Assembly (NCBI RefSeq): GCF_029873635.1
Contig: NC_080417.1
Span: 30,058,214-30,122,213, forward strand
Direction: 5' to 3'
Source: Malania oleifera
Taxonomy: Eukaryota; Streptophyta; Magnoliopsida; Santalales; Ximeniaceae
DNA length: 64,000 nucleotides
Shown: positions 1 to 10,496 of the stretch, in pieces
Numbering within the stretch: the first letter of the stretch is position 1
Layout of the letters: each line of letters starts with the position of its first letter
Program-made: the position numbers and the translations under genes
The notes under the pieces: model-generated
Told to the model about the DNA's origin: nothing
Database searches by the model: none
Seen by the model: only the letters and a program-made list of their open reading frames with translations

Positions 1-610
1 TTGTGTGTGTGCACTGTGTGGGTTAGTGTGTGTGTGTCAATATGTGGAGGGAACTCACAGCAGGGGTTGGAGGCTGTGTGGGCTTCGGCTGGAGCAGAGG
101 AGGGCCGTGCCTGCTGAATGGTGTTGTAGAGGTCCGGCGGTTGTGGTGCTTGGAGGTTGATGTCGGGTGGTTGCGGGGCGTGGCTCACGGAGAGTTGCAG
201 AAGGAGGTCTGGAGTAGAGGAGAAGCCTGAAGTTGCTCTGGCTACTGTGCTGGTGTTTGGTGGCCGGCTGGTCTGGTGCGTGGAGTCGGGTGATGGCCTT
301 GGGCTCAGGTGGTTGCAGACTACTGCGGTGGGAGTGCTCGGCTGGAGCTGCCACGGCTGGCCGGAAGAGTGAAAGGAGCTTCAGACGCTATTGTGTGGTG
401 ATGTGCTGCGGAGGGGATTTCGGGGGGAACAGGTGGTCTGCGAGCTCTCAGTTCGGCCAAGATGATGGCCGGGTGTGGACGTAGCCGTGGCTGTGGTTGG
501 CGGATGCTAGTAGCCGGAGACTATTGGGAAGAAGAAGGAGAAGAAGAGGAGCACAAAAATTTTTCTGGCCTCTGTGCGCGCTCCCCCTCCTCCGTGTGTG
601 CTTCATTGCC

Positions 611-620
611 TTATATAAAA
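611..620 (-). promoter_or_regulatory. TATA box of the Tat-like LTR
   Basis: The minus strand reads TTTTATATAA, followed by a GC-rich leader-like segment. Its position inside the LTR fits a U3 core promoter. Inference from motif and context only. Confidence 0.45.
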
Positions 621-699
621 AAGAATTGAAAACCTAAAACCAAACTTCCCTTTTTTGAATTTCTTTTCTTTTTATTTTTTTATGCTTTTACTCTTATGG

Positions 700-1215
700 T
701 AATAATGAAAAAGGAAATAATATTAATAATAAGTATCATAATAATATAAGTATCCATAAGATAATAATAATAATAATAATAATACTACTATATTAATATT
801 AAATAATAATAAATAATTATGGTAAAAATAAAAATAAAGTATTATCAGTAAATTAATAAAAATAGAGTAATAATACAAAAAGTAATAATAATAATGATAT
901 ATCAAAAACAACAAAATAAATGAAAAATAAAAATAAGTATAGTAAAGTAAAAATAAAATAAAGATAATAAAAGTACTAGTAATAAAAAAATGAAAAATAA
1001 TAATAATAATGATAATAAAAATATAAGTAAAGTACTAATAATATAGGAAAATAATATTAATAATAATAATAATAAATAAAAATTAAAAAATATACCCAAA
1101 ATAATAGTAAGGTAACACTAATTATAATACTAGTAATGAACAATAATAAATAATACAAATAATTATAAGAAAATAATAATAATAAAAATAAGGTAATAAT
1201 AATAATAATATAATG
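700..1215. repeat. AT-rich low-complexity tract with ATA/TAA microsatellites
   Basis: About 500 bases made almost only of A and T, with many short runs of AAT/ATA triplets. It lies inside the Tat-like LTR. The small reading frames here encode only Leu/Ile/Tyr/Phe-rich peptides caused by base composition. Confidence 0.85.
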
Positions 1216-1266
1216 AGAAGGGACCCCTTTGTTCTATTTGGCTAGGGCAAAAATAGGATGTCTACA

Positions 1267-1283
1267 GTTGCCCCTCTTTGTAG
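1267..1283 (-). other. Polypurine tract of the Tat-like element
   Basis: The minus strand reads CTACAAAGAGGGGCAAC immediately before the LTR start TGTAGACA. A purine-rich tract abutting the LTR is the primer for plus-strand synthesis in LTR retrotransposons. It fixes the orientation of the element. Confidence 0.6.
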
Positions 1284-1476
1284 GCTTAGTTGCTTCAATG
1301 TAACGGTAGGAACTCTCCTACGTTTTTGTAGCATCAAGCCTGCAAAGATAAAAGACACCTATTTTAGCCAAGCCATTCAACTCTCTATGGCTTTTCAGGT
1401 TAATCAAGAGTTGTTTATTTCTGCCAACCAGAGACGATCTGCACTTAATGTAAGAATCCAGGTTGAGGTACATAGG

Positions 1477-2782
1477 GATGGCTTGCTGCGAATGTAAGAA
1501 TCTGATCCGTAGGGATACGATGATCCAGCCATGGGACCCAATGATGGCTTGCTTCGAATGTAAGAATCCGAGCCGTAGGGACACGATGATCCAGCCATGG
1601 GACACAATGATGGCTTGCTTCGAATGTAAGAATCCGAGCCGTAGGGACACGATGATCCAGCCATGAGACACAATGATGGCTTGCTTCGAATGTAAGAATC
1701 CGAGCCGTAGGGACACGATGATCTATCCATGGGACACAATGATGGCTTGCTTCGAATGTAAGAATCCGAGCCGTAGGGACACGATGATCCAGCCATGGGA
1801 CACAATGATGGCTTGCTTCGAATGTAAGAATCAGAGCCGTAGGGACACGATGATCCAGCCATGGGACACAATGATGGCTTGCTTCGAATGTAAGAATTCG
1901 AGCCGTAGGGACACGATGATCCAGCCATGGGACACAATGATGGCTTGCTTCGAATGTAAGAATCCGAGCCGTAGGGATACGATGATCCAGCCATGGGACA
2001 CAATGATGGCTTGCTTCGAATGTAAGAATCCGAGCCGTAGGGACACGATGATCCAGCCATGGGACACAATGATGGCTTGCTTCGAATGTAAGAATCCGAG
2101 CCGTAGGGAAACGATGATCCAGCCATGGGACACAATGATGGCTTGCTTCGAATGTAAGAATTCGAGCCGTAGGGACACGATGATCCAGCCATGGGACATA
2201 ATGATGGCTTGCTTCGAATGTAAGAATCCGAGCCGTAGGGACACGATGATCCAGCCATGGGACATAATGATGGCTTGCTTCGAATGTAAGAATCCGAGCC
2301 GTAGGGATACGATGATCCAGCCATGGGACACAATGATGGCTTGCTTCGAATGTAAGAATCCGAGCCGTAGGGACACGATGATCCAGCCATGGGACACAAT
2401 GATGGCTTGCTTCGAATGTAAGAATCCGAGCCGTAGGGATACGATGATCCAGCCATGGGACACAATGATGGCTTGCTTCGAATGTAAGAATCCGAGCCGT
2501 AGGGATACGATGATCCAGCCATGGGACACAATGATGGCTTGCTTCGAATGTAAGAATCTGAGCCGTAGGGACACGATGATCCAGCCATGGGACACAATGA
2601 TGGCTTGCTTCGAATGTAAGAATCCGAGCCGTAGGGACACGATGATCCAGCCATGGGACATAATGATGGCTTGCTTCGAATGTAAGAATCCGAGCCGTAG
2701 GGATACGATGATCCAGCCATGGGACACAATGATGGCTTGCTTCGAATGTAAGAATCCGAGCCGTAGGGACACGATGATCCAG
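1477..2782 (-). repeat. Tandem array, 66-bp unit, about 19.8 copies
   Basis: Units begin with GATGGCTTGC at 1477, 1543 and so on at exact 66-bp steps to 2731; the last unit is cut at about 2782. Units differ by a few substitutions; the first (1477-1542) is the most divergent. Because 66 is 22 codons and the unit lacks stops in several frames, long open frames appear on both strands across the array (for example 1673-2881 plus and 2801-1404 minus); these are by-products of periodicity. The array lies in the 3' non-coding region of the Tat-like element. Confidence 0.97.
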
Positions 2783-3218
2783 TCATATCAACCAGTAACA
2801 AGATGTGAATGTAAAGTCGGGAAAGTTGTTACTCTATTTGGAAAATGCACTTGGGGTAAAAATCCGAATGTCAACGAATGAATCCCCTATCTTTGGGATT
2901 TGTTGCCCTAGTTCAAAATAAATCAACGTGTGTCTGGGGTCAACTTGCCCTAGTTTTCCAAGTAAATCAATGTGTGCTTAGGGTCAGTTACCCCAATACA
3001 ACTAAAATCTCTCCATCAAGGATGTCAAATAATCACTTGAAAGCTCAAGACAAGTGTGAAGGGTACTCTATTGCTGCTTGTGATGCTAGAATGCAATGAT
3101 ATGCTGCTATATGTATGCATGTTGCTAACTTATAATGCAATGATATGTTGCTATTAATATGCATGTTACTAACTTGTGATTATATGTATGCATTTTTATT
3201 TTTTGTGTAATGTATGAA

Positions 3219-3712
3219 ACGCACAATGGCGATACATGAAATGTATGGTAATGCATGAAATGCATAACAATGCATAAGATGCATGGTAATACATGAAATG
3301 CATGACAATGCATGTAATGCAGGGCGATGCATAAGATGTATGGTAATACATGAAATGTAGGTAATGCATGCGATGAATAACAATGCATGAAATGCAGGCA
3401 ATGCATGAATTGCATGGCAACGCATGAAATTTAAGTGATGCATGAAATACATGGCAATACATGAGATGTATGGTAATGCATGAAATGTATGATAATGCGT
3501 GAAATGCATGATAATGCATGAGATGTATGGTAATACATGAAATGCATGACAATGCATGAGATGTGTGGTAATGTGTGAAATATAGGTTAATGCATGGCAA
3601 TGCATAAGATGTATGGTAATGCATAGAATGCATAACAATATATGAAATCTAGGTAATGCATGAAATGTATGACAATGCATGAAATTTGGGGTAATGCATG
3701 ACAATGCATGAA
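3219..3712. repeat. Degenerate tandem array, about 19-bp unit rich in ATGCATGAAATG
   Basis: About 26 degenerate units of the form aatgcatgaaatgcatggc fill this stretch. A 19-bp period is not a multiple of three, so successive units appear in rotating frames, giving His/Met/Cys-rich pseudo-peptides on the minus strand. It is the second tandem array in the 3' region of the Tat-like element. Confidence 0.85.
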
Positions 3713-3776
3713 TCTTTTCTCCCAATGCACTCGTGGTCAATGACCTCATCTTTGGTCTCCACATGAAACTCGCCAT

Positions 3777-4010
3777 ATTTGAATGGATCTGTAACTGATC
3801 TTGGCTTAATCTTCTTTATTCATCCAGTCATGAAAGTGATCGACTCAGCTCAAAAATCGCAAAATCTGCCCCAGTTGAATGGACCTACAACTGATCTTGA
3901 CTCTGATTTCCTATTCCAATCCGATAAGAAAGTGTTTGAATGGGACCTACTGAGACTCAAATCGGAATTTGCCCCAGTTAAATTCATCTACCACCGATCT
4001 TGACTCTATT
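3777..4010. repeat. Three diverged repeats of about 100 bp
   Basis: A phrase like TTGAATGGACCTACAACTG followed by GATCTTGACT recurs near 3777, 3870 and 3973, with CCCCAGTT before the last two. Spacing is about 100 bases and divergence is high. It lies in the same non-coding region as the two tandem arrays. Confidence 0.55.
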
Positions 4011-5632
4011 GTTGGATTCCTTTTGAACTTGACATAACATTTGCTGCTCTTTCTCCACAAGGATCTTCTTTATAGAAATTTCTGGTGATTCTGAAACTCT
4101 TTGACTATCCATCCTCTTTTAATGCTCTAAAGAATAAGAAGGGTTCCTCTTTCTTTTTTTTTTTTTTTTAAGGAACGAGGAATGATTATGCAACTATGAC
4201 ATCAATTTGCTAAATCAAAAGGCCATCTGCACTAAATAAATGTTTTACCATGTTTCAATGCTATCATAGGAAAAATTCATGCCAGCATTCAAAAGTCATG
4301 TAACGTTGATTTCCCAGCTTAGATGACTATCATTCTCTTCAACTGCCTCTGTTTCATCAACTCATGCTTTGATCTCAAGATGGTCTTTAAGACTCGGGAC
4401 GAAACGTAGGCTTAAGGATGTAGGATTTCATAATAAAAGGGAAACTAAGGCTAAAAAATACCACCCCAAGTAATGTTTTATGCCCCTAGTTCGAGTTGAG
4501 GCTTTTTACAAGATGTTGACCGAACTTGTTATTTAAACAAGCTGCCTACGTACCTTTTCAGGATCAGGTTATTACGTAGTTCAGACCCAACATTGAGTCT
4601 GACAAATCATTAGAGACTACAACGTATACCAATCTGGTCAGGAATGTAGGCTAAGGGTATAGGTTGAAGAAGAAAGGAGTTACATAAGGCTAAAAATCAC
4701 CAATTTCATCAAGGGTAATTTGGTCAAAGATCACATATGTAGTAAGTCCCTTATTCTCTTCCTTCTTCCTCCTGCTTTTCTTTTTTCTTTCCCTTTTAAT
4801 CTCTTTTTCCTTCTTTTACTACAACTTTCACTTTTTCTTTTATAAAGGAATCTTGACTTCATTTTCATTTGAACTTCAATTGGGACCAATCTTTTAAAAA
4901 CTGCCCCAGTGTGGGGTTTGACGGGTTAATCAAGGAATGAATTTTTCAGGCTCAAAAGGGTTGTCAAGGAATTTCTTCTTTTACTTTTTTTGGATAGCAG
5001 AAAAGTGGTCTGCCATCATTTTGGTAATGACTATTGTCTCAAACGATTTGCCAAACATTAAGGGACCCAAACCCAGGTTGGATTTTTGGTGATTTGACTT
5101 TTAAGAAAAAGATGGTTTAACATTCAGGTTCAATTTGGTTAACAAATGGTAAATCATTGTTTGGGTTCTTTTAGGGATAACTGGTCAGCCAAAGAGGGCC
5201 ATCCATCATTTGATCAAAACATGAGTGATTAATTTATCAAAACAGTGCAGCCACCTCGTTGAATTCCTTGGAAAGTAAAAAAAAACTTCTTCATGATGTC
5301 TGAATTCAATGATTGTTTCATCCTTTAACATCTCTTTATAGCTCATGAACACTGGCAATATTACTTTCCCTATTCCCGCATGAAACATAAGCAAACAATA
5401 TTTGGCAACTGGACTCATGATGCAAGTGAGATAACAAAATGCATAATTCATTTTATTGAATATAGAAACTATTCCAAGACACAGGCGTCCACGGATTACG
5501 AAAAGCAAATAAAAATGAAAAACAAAAGAACATCAACTGAAAAGGATTAGATAGTCAAAAGTCCAGTACTCCATCACTTTAGCCTCGGCGGATAATGACT
5601 GAAACCATTGATTTGGGAACCTCCTGGATATG
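4011..5632 (-). other. Non-coding 3' region of the Tat-like element
   Basis: No pol domain is recognisable on either strand. On the minus strand it contains GGTACGTAGGCAGC (near 4540-4560), a phrase I associate with Tat-type plant elements. Only short, unconvincing reading frames are present. Confidence 0.5.
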
Positions 5633-6067
5633 TTAACCACTTCCTTCCTCATGTTTGGGCAAAGGATTCCCTTGGACTCCTGGTTGCTTGTCATCAAAAG
5701 CTAACCATCCAGCATCTCTTAATGATTGCACCTTATGCTTGAAGGCCCAACATCTGTCAATAGTATGGCCGGGAGAGTTAGCATGGTACTCACAACGAAC
5801 CCCAGGATCATACCACTGTGGAGGAGGGTTTGCAACGGGCGTCCCAGGGATTGTAGATACCATCCCCTTTTCCCGCAGCTGAGGAAATAATTCGGCATAT
5901 GTCATGGGAATGGGGTCCACCCTTCGGAAGTTTCTGGTCACAAACCTGTCTTGTGTTTGCTGATTCGGCGGACCAGAGTGAACAATCTGGGATCTTGTGC
6001 CTGTATGCATCGTTTGATTTACCATGGGCTCAAAATCAAAGTTTCTCTTGGGCCATTGGAGTAACAT
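5633..6067 (-). pseudogene. gag: Tat/Ogre-type gag C-terminal fragment
   Basis: A 144-residue open frame. It carries the Tat-type stretch PMTYAELFPQLREKGMV, then PPPQWYDPGVRCEYHA, a nucleocapsid knuckle of form C-x2-H-x5-H-x4-C (RCEYHANSPGHTIDRC, about residues 90-105), then AFKHKVQSLRDAGWL. Gag packages element RNA in virus-like particles. The apparent start codon lies in the adjoining pol A sequence beyond the 6057/6058 junction, so the true N-terminus is missing. No downstream protease or pol follows. Family identification is from recognised motifs. Confidence 0.8.
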
Positions 6068-6298
6068 AAAGAGGGGAATTGCTAAATTTTTGGGTCAGTA
6101 CTTGACATGTCAGCAGGTGAAGGCAGAACACCAGAGGTGAGCTGGACCACTTCAACCACTGGACATCCCTACATGGAAGTGGGAGCATATCTCGATGGAT
6201 TTTGTATCGGGATTGCCTTCAGCATTGCGTGGGTAGAATGTCATATGAGTAATGGTTGACAGATTAATGAAGACTGCCCATTTCATTCTGGTTAGAAT
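6058..6298 (+). repeat. 241-bp duplicated integrase segment, copy 1
   Basis: This block recurs at 6915-7155 with few differences (offset 857). It covers the end of the integrase zinc-binding region and the beginning of the catalytic core. It is misplaced here, lying before RNase H instead of after it, and its left end abuts the truncated gag of the neighbouring minus-strand element. Confidence 0.85.
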
Positions 6299-6914
6299 TA
6301 GTGTCATTGTGTATGTGTCTCGCCAGTTGAAAGAGTACGAAAAGAACTATCCTACACACGACTTGAAGCTGGTAGCAATTGTGTTTGCGTAGAAGATCTG
6401 GCGACACTATCTTTGTGGTGTAAGGTGCGAGATCTTTACTGACAGCGTAGATGGCTTGAGTTGATAAAGGATTACGACTACACCATTAGCTATCACCTAG
6501 GAAAGGCAAACGTGGTAGCCGATGCATTGAGTCGAAAATTTGGGGGTGTGTCAGCCTCAGCAGTTATGGATTCACACCAAATCATGATGGACCTGGAGAG
6601 GTTGGGTGTAGAATTGGTGGAAGGGAATCATCAGGCAATCATTTCTAGTTTGGTGATTTAACTGACTTTACGGGAGAGAATCAGAACAATTTAGTTGAAA
6701 ATGCAGTTGGTAGAGATTGTAGAAAAGATACAGGATGAGCATCACACGGACTTTAATGTTGCTGAGAATGGAGTTCTCAGATTTCACACTCGATTGTGTG
6801 TGCCAGATCACGCATAGATAAAGAGGACGATTTTGGCGGAAGCTCACGGCTTTCTCTATATTGTTCACCCGGGTAGCATGAAGATGTATAGAGACTTGCG
6901 AGAATCGTTCTGGT

Positions 6915-7155
6915 GGAGTAACATAAAGAGGGGAATTGCTAAATTTTTGGGTTAGTACTTGACATGTCAGTAGGTGAAGGCAGAACACCAGAGGTGAGAG
7001 GGACCACTTCAACCACTGGACATCCCTATATGGAAGTGGGTGCATATCTCGATGAATTTTGTATCGGGTTTGCCTTCAGCGTTGCGTGGGTAGAATGTCA
7101 TATGAGTATTGGTTGAAAGATTAATGAAGACTGCCCATTTCATTCTGGTTAGAAT
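6915..7155 (+). repeat. 241-bp duplicated integrase segment, copy 2 (in place)
   Basis: Same block as 6058-6298, here in the normal position between the zinc-finger region and the rest of the integrase core. Comparing both copies shows a shared TAG stop after the CAG-type codon run near the zinc finger in this copy only. Confidence 0.85.
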
Positions 7156-7426
7156 CAATTACTCGATGGATAAGCTAGCAGAACTCTATATTAAGGAGAT
7201 AGTCAGAATACATGGCGTGCCTATGTCCATCGTTTCAGATCGGGATCCGAGGTTCACTTCCTAGTTTTGGAAGAATTTGCAGGGAGCATTGGGTTCTCAA
7301 CTCACTTTTAGTACTGCATTTCACCCTCAGAAGGATGGACAGTCCAAACAAACCATTCAAATTCTAGAGGATATGCTACGAGTATGTGTGTTAGAGTTTG
7401 AGGGAAGTTAGATCTGATATCTGTCG

Positions 7427-8080
7427 TTGGTTGAGTTTAGATACAATAATAGTCACCAAGACAGCATTGGAATGACACCATATGAGGCTTTATATGGTCA
7501 CCAGTGCCGATCTCCACTGTATTGGGATGAAGTAGGTGAGCGGCAGATTTTGGGGTCAGAACTTGTTCAGCAAGCCTCTACAAAGGTCAAGCTTATCAGG
7601 GAAAGGATCAAAGCAGCCCAGAGTCGAAAGAAGAGTTATGTGGATACTCGCTTATGGGAGCTAGAATTCGAGATAGGTGATACGATATTCATGAGGATTG
7701 CTCCGATGAAGGGGGTGATGAGGTATGGAAAGAAGGGCAAGCTAAGCCTTAGATACATTAGGCCATTTGAGATTCTGGAGAGGATTGGTTCGGCAGTGTA
7801 TAGAATAGCATTACCCCTAGCATTGTCTAGGATATACGACATGTTCCACGTGTCCATGCTAAGGAGGTATGTTCTAGACCCTTCACATGTGATCAGTTAT
7901 GAGTTGTTGGAGATCAGGGATGCTCTGGTAAACGAGGAGGTACCAATTCAAATTCTAGATTGGAAAATACAGGAACTACGTACTAAGGCTATACCATTAG
8001 TGAAGGTGCTGTGGCAAAATCATGCAGTTGAGGAAGCTTCTTGGGAGTTAGAAACGAAAATATTCCAAAAGTACCCATAA
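7427..8080 (+). pseudogene. Intact C-terminal part of pol A integrase with chromodomain-like tail
   Basis: A 217-residue open stretch, the longest undamaged piece of pol A. It starts within the integrase core (MVEFRYNNSHQDSIGM, then YEALYGHQCRSPLYW, the GPY/F-side region) and includes PFEILERIGSAVYR and MFHVSMLRRYVLDPSHV. The end PLVKVLWQNHAVEEASWE is the chromodomain-like tail typical of chromoviral integrases, followed by a natural stop. It is part of a dead polyprotein, not an independent gene. Confidence 0.85.
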
Positions 8081-8360
8081 CTTTTCAGCGAGGGCTAGTG
8101 TTAGACGAGTAAGGGTATGGTTGTATATGGATGGATTAGAGTAGGTTGTGTAGTTAGTTGTGTATAGTTTTAATTATGGATATTGTAATTTATGAAAGAC
8201 AGTATTGTAACCACGATATTCCTCCGCCATAAGTGAGGGTAGTTAATAAACGTGGGACGGGGCCGCTATATGGGTGGCTACCGACTCTTCTGTAGACAAT
8301 GATCATGAGTGAAGGATGTGATGGGTAATAGTTAACAAATTTCAAGGAAAAAAATTTTGT

Positions 8361-8373
8361 AAGGAGGGGACAA
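8361..8373 (+). other. Polypurine tract of element A
   Basis: AAGGAGGGGACAA directly precedes the LTR start TGTAGTGATCC at 8374. The same AAGGAGGGGA core precedes LTRs B and C in this window. Confidence 0.75.
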
Positions 8374-10496
8374 TGTAGTGATCCTCTGAAAAAATATTTT
8401 GAAAACTAAAATTAAAATTAATTTTTTTAAAAAAATTTAAATAAATAAATAAATAAATAATTATTAATTAAATAATATAATAATAATATAATATTATAAT
8501 GATATAATATATATATATATATATAGTAAATTTTTGAATCATGCAGAGCTGAATAGAGACGCCCCCCCCCCCCCCCCACACATCTCCTTTGTCTTCTCTC
8601 TCCCACTCTCTTCAATCTTGTCTCCAATATTTGGCCAATCGAAAATTTGAATATACCGTTGGGTTCTTATTATCACCACCGACAAATCCTACTATAGCGG
8701 ATTTGTCGTAGCAGTGGCATAGGTATATCTCCTGGAGTAAGGCCAATTTTCACTCTTACCTTAGTTTTTCTTAAATCTTAAGCCCAATTAACGAACGGAA
8801 ATTACCAAGATATTCGTAGAGAGATTCTCTACAATTTAGCCAGAGCGAGTTTTTGAATTTGAGCTCTGGGGCACCAATCCTAAATCGGGGTAAGTTTAAT
8901 AATTTAGGCTTTTATAAGTTATTTAGGGTGTTCAAAACTTAGGGGGACTTTAGGGAAAGTTACGCTAGGGATTGTGATGAATAATATGGTAAAATTTGAA
9001 TTTTATGGTTTCAGGGGTTTTTTAACACCTGCGGCGTAGGCCAAGGAGTTATCGGGTTTTTCAAGAATTAGGTAAGGAGACTAAGTTAAGTCAGGAATTT
9101 TATTTAATTTGAACTAATTAAATTTATATACATATATATAGATAAGAATTTGAAGGTTATTTCGAAAACCACCCATTCGAAATGGATTTTACAAACCTAG
9201 GATATATGGTATGGTATTTTGAATAAAAACAAACGGTGAAAAGTTTGGTTGTTCATATGGTTATGTTTAAACGTTGAAATTGTGTGGCCGATGATTATTT
9301 GGTAGGATTTATTGTTTAACTGGATTTGAGACTGATTGCGAAATACTGGAACTGTTTATGAAATACTGGACTTGCTTGTGAAAAATGCAAGATTTTGAAA
9401 TAAAGGTCAGTGGCTAGGTATTGTTTGATTGGCCAATGGCCAAGATTATTATTTGATAGTCAAGGGCCGAGGTTTTATTTAAACGGCTGTGATTCGAATT
9501 ATATTTGTGGTCGGGGTCTGGTTTTTAGAATAACAGGAAATATATGTGAATTGATATTTTAAATGGTGATTTTCTATTATCTAAATTGCATGATATGCTT
9601 TAGAAACCCTGGGAACCAGTGTATTGTAAGCACGGTACCGTTGCTAGTTAGACCATGTGCACCCACACTGTTCTGGATAGAAGTGTAGGGGGTCCAGCTA
9701 CCGTGAGGTTAAAGTAAGGGCGTCAGACCTGCAGCTTTGCTATGGATGCCTACAAATGTGTTTACAGAGGATGTTGTTTTTTTTGGCTTTGTTTGGGTCA
9801 ATCATCCTGGCTTAGTCCAGCCTTCCGGCCGCACAACTCATACCATCGGGGAAGTAAATAGTGTGTTTATCACAGGAAGTGTCTTATATGCATATCTATT
9901 AATTTATGTGAAAATAAATAATTAATAAGATAATTTCGAGCACTTGCAGAAAAAAGGTGAGTGCCCTAATAGCAGTAATGGTATTAGAGCAAAGGGAAGC
10001 TACTTGTATAGGTGGGTAATCTTCCCTATCCTCAGCTAATTGTGTGTGTGTGTGTAAAATAAAATTTTTTTTCTTAAATGTTTTTATTTACTTAGTGAAC
10101 TGGTATTTTTCTGTAAATGCATGCTGGCCATACACTGACATTAACTTAGTTTTTCCCTTACTGAGTTGTGTCTCACCCCTACTTTACAAACTATCTTTTC
10201 AGGAAATCCTAGAGATCGGGTCTAGCAGGATAGAGGAGTCGGGCTAGGGGTATAAATTTATGTAGGTAGTGTGTATGAAAAGAGAGTTTATTTTCTGTAG
10301 AATTTTATGGGTTGTAAGTATGTGAAAATGGATACATTTGTGCATAGATAGTTAGAACTCTAGTAATGTAATTTGAGAATTTTTGATTTTATTTTCGTTG
10401 CGTATATGTGTTTTATATTTGATGAATAAGGTATCAAGTACACAGATATCACTAATGTAGCACCTCGGGCCCATGTGGCAGGTCAGGGTCGTTACA
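8374..10496 (+). mobile_element. 3' LTR of element A (2123 bp)
   Basis: Starts TGTAGTGATCC just after a polypurine tract and ends GGGTCGTTACA. It contains AT microsatellites (near 8440-8525), a C homopolymer (about 8563-8577), a leader motif ending GATTCTCTACAA (8803-8836) and TTACTGAGTTGTGTCTCACC near 10160-10180, which resembles LTR C. No 5' LTR with matching sequence is in the window. The part from 9302 onward is repeated at 16403-17608. Confidence 0.75.

Larger units (their letters stand above)
1..1266 (-). mobile_element. Partial 3' LTR of the Tat/Ogre-like element
   Basis: On the minus strand the sequence starts TGTAGACATCC at 1266, directly after a purine-rich tract, which fits an LTR start. 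It passes through an AT-rich stretch, then a TATA box at 611-620, then a GC-rich leader-like segment (about 600 to 1) full of CT-rich and CCG-rich sequence. The other LTR end is outside the window. Short open frames in the GC-rich part occur on both strands and show no family resemblance, so I treat it as untranslated. Confidence 0.6.
1..6057 (-). mobile_element. Tat/Ogre-like Ty3/gypsy element, 3' part, lacking pol
   Basis: Read on the minus strand, the order is gag fragment (6067 to 5633), about 4.3 kb without recognisable pol, a polypurine tract and the start of a 3' LTR at 1266 that runs off the left edge. The gag matches the Tat/Ogre type by its C-x2-H-x5-H-x4-C knuckle and flanking motifs. 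The non-coding part holds two tandem arrays, as is known for the variable 3' untranslated region of Tat-lineage elements. Absence of protease, reverse transcriptase and integrase suggests a non-autonomous or deleted copy. The right side is cut at about 6057, where chromovirus pol sequence begins. The lineage call is inferred from gag only. Confidence 0.7.
6058..8080 (+). pseudogene. pol: Broken chromovirus-type pol A (RNase H, integrase, C-terminal domain)
   Basis: Order seen: misplaced integrase block (6058-6298); RNase H remnant from about 6320 ([16 protein letters not shown], then IWRHYL, then a small deletion after IFTDS); RNase H end with [13 protein letters not shown] near 6500-6535; spacer; integrase zinc-finger region about 6770-6950; integrase core about 6970-7430; long open C-terminal part to 8080. 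Several in-frame stops, many of them TAG where the family has CAG, break it. Reverse transcriptase, protease and gag are absent. The ADALSRK motif and chromodomain-like tail fit the Tekay/Del group of Ty3/gypsy chromoviruses. Confidence 0.85.

Noticed and set aside
30..484. Small genes in the GC-rich left end
   Set aside because: Several overlapping short frames on both strands, no recognisable domain. The region fits the leader part of an LTR.
1477..2782. CRISPR-like array
   Set aside because: Whole 66-bp units repeat without unique spacers, and the DNA is from a plant nucleus.
1404..2881. Long open frames (402 and 465 codons) on both strands, possible repeat protein
   Set aside because: They exist only because the 66-bp tandem unit is a multiple of three and lacks stops. 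Units vary at all codon positions alike, and three frames are open at once.
3125..3776. His/Met/Cys-rich protein genes on the minus strand
   Set aside because: Frames follow a 19-bp degenerate tandem repeat and rotate between frames; no family resemblance.
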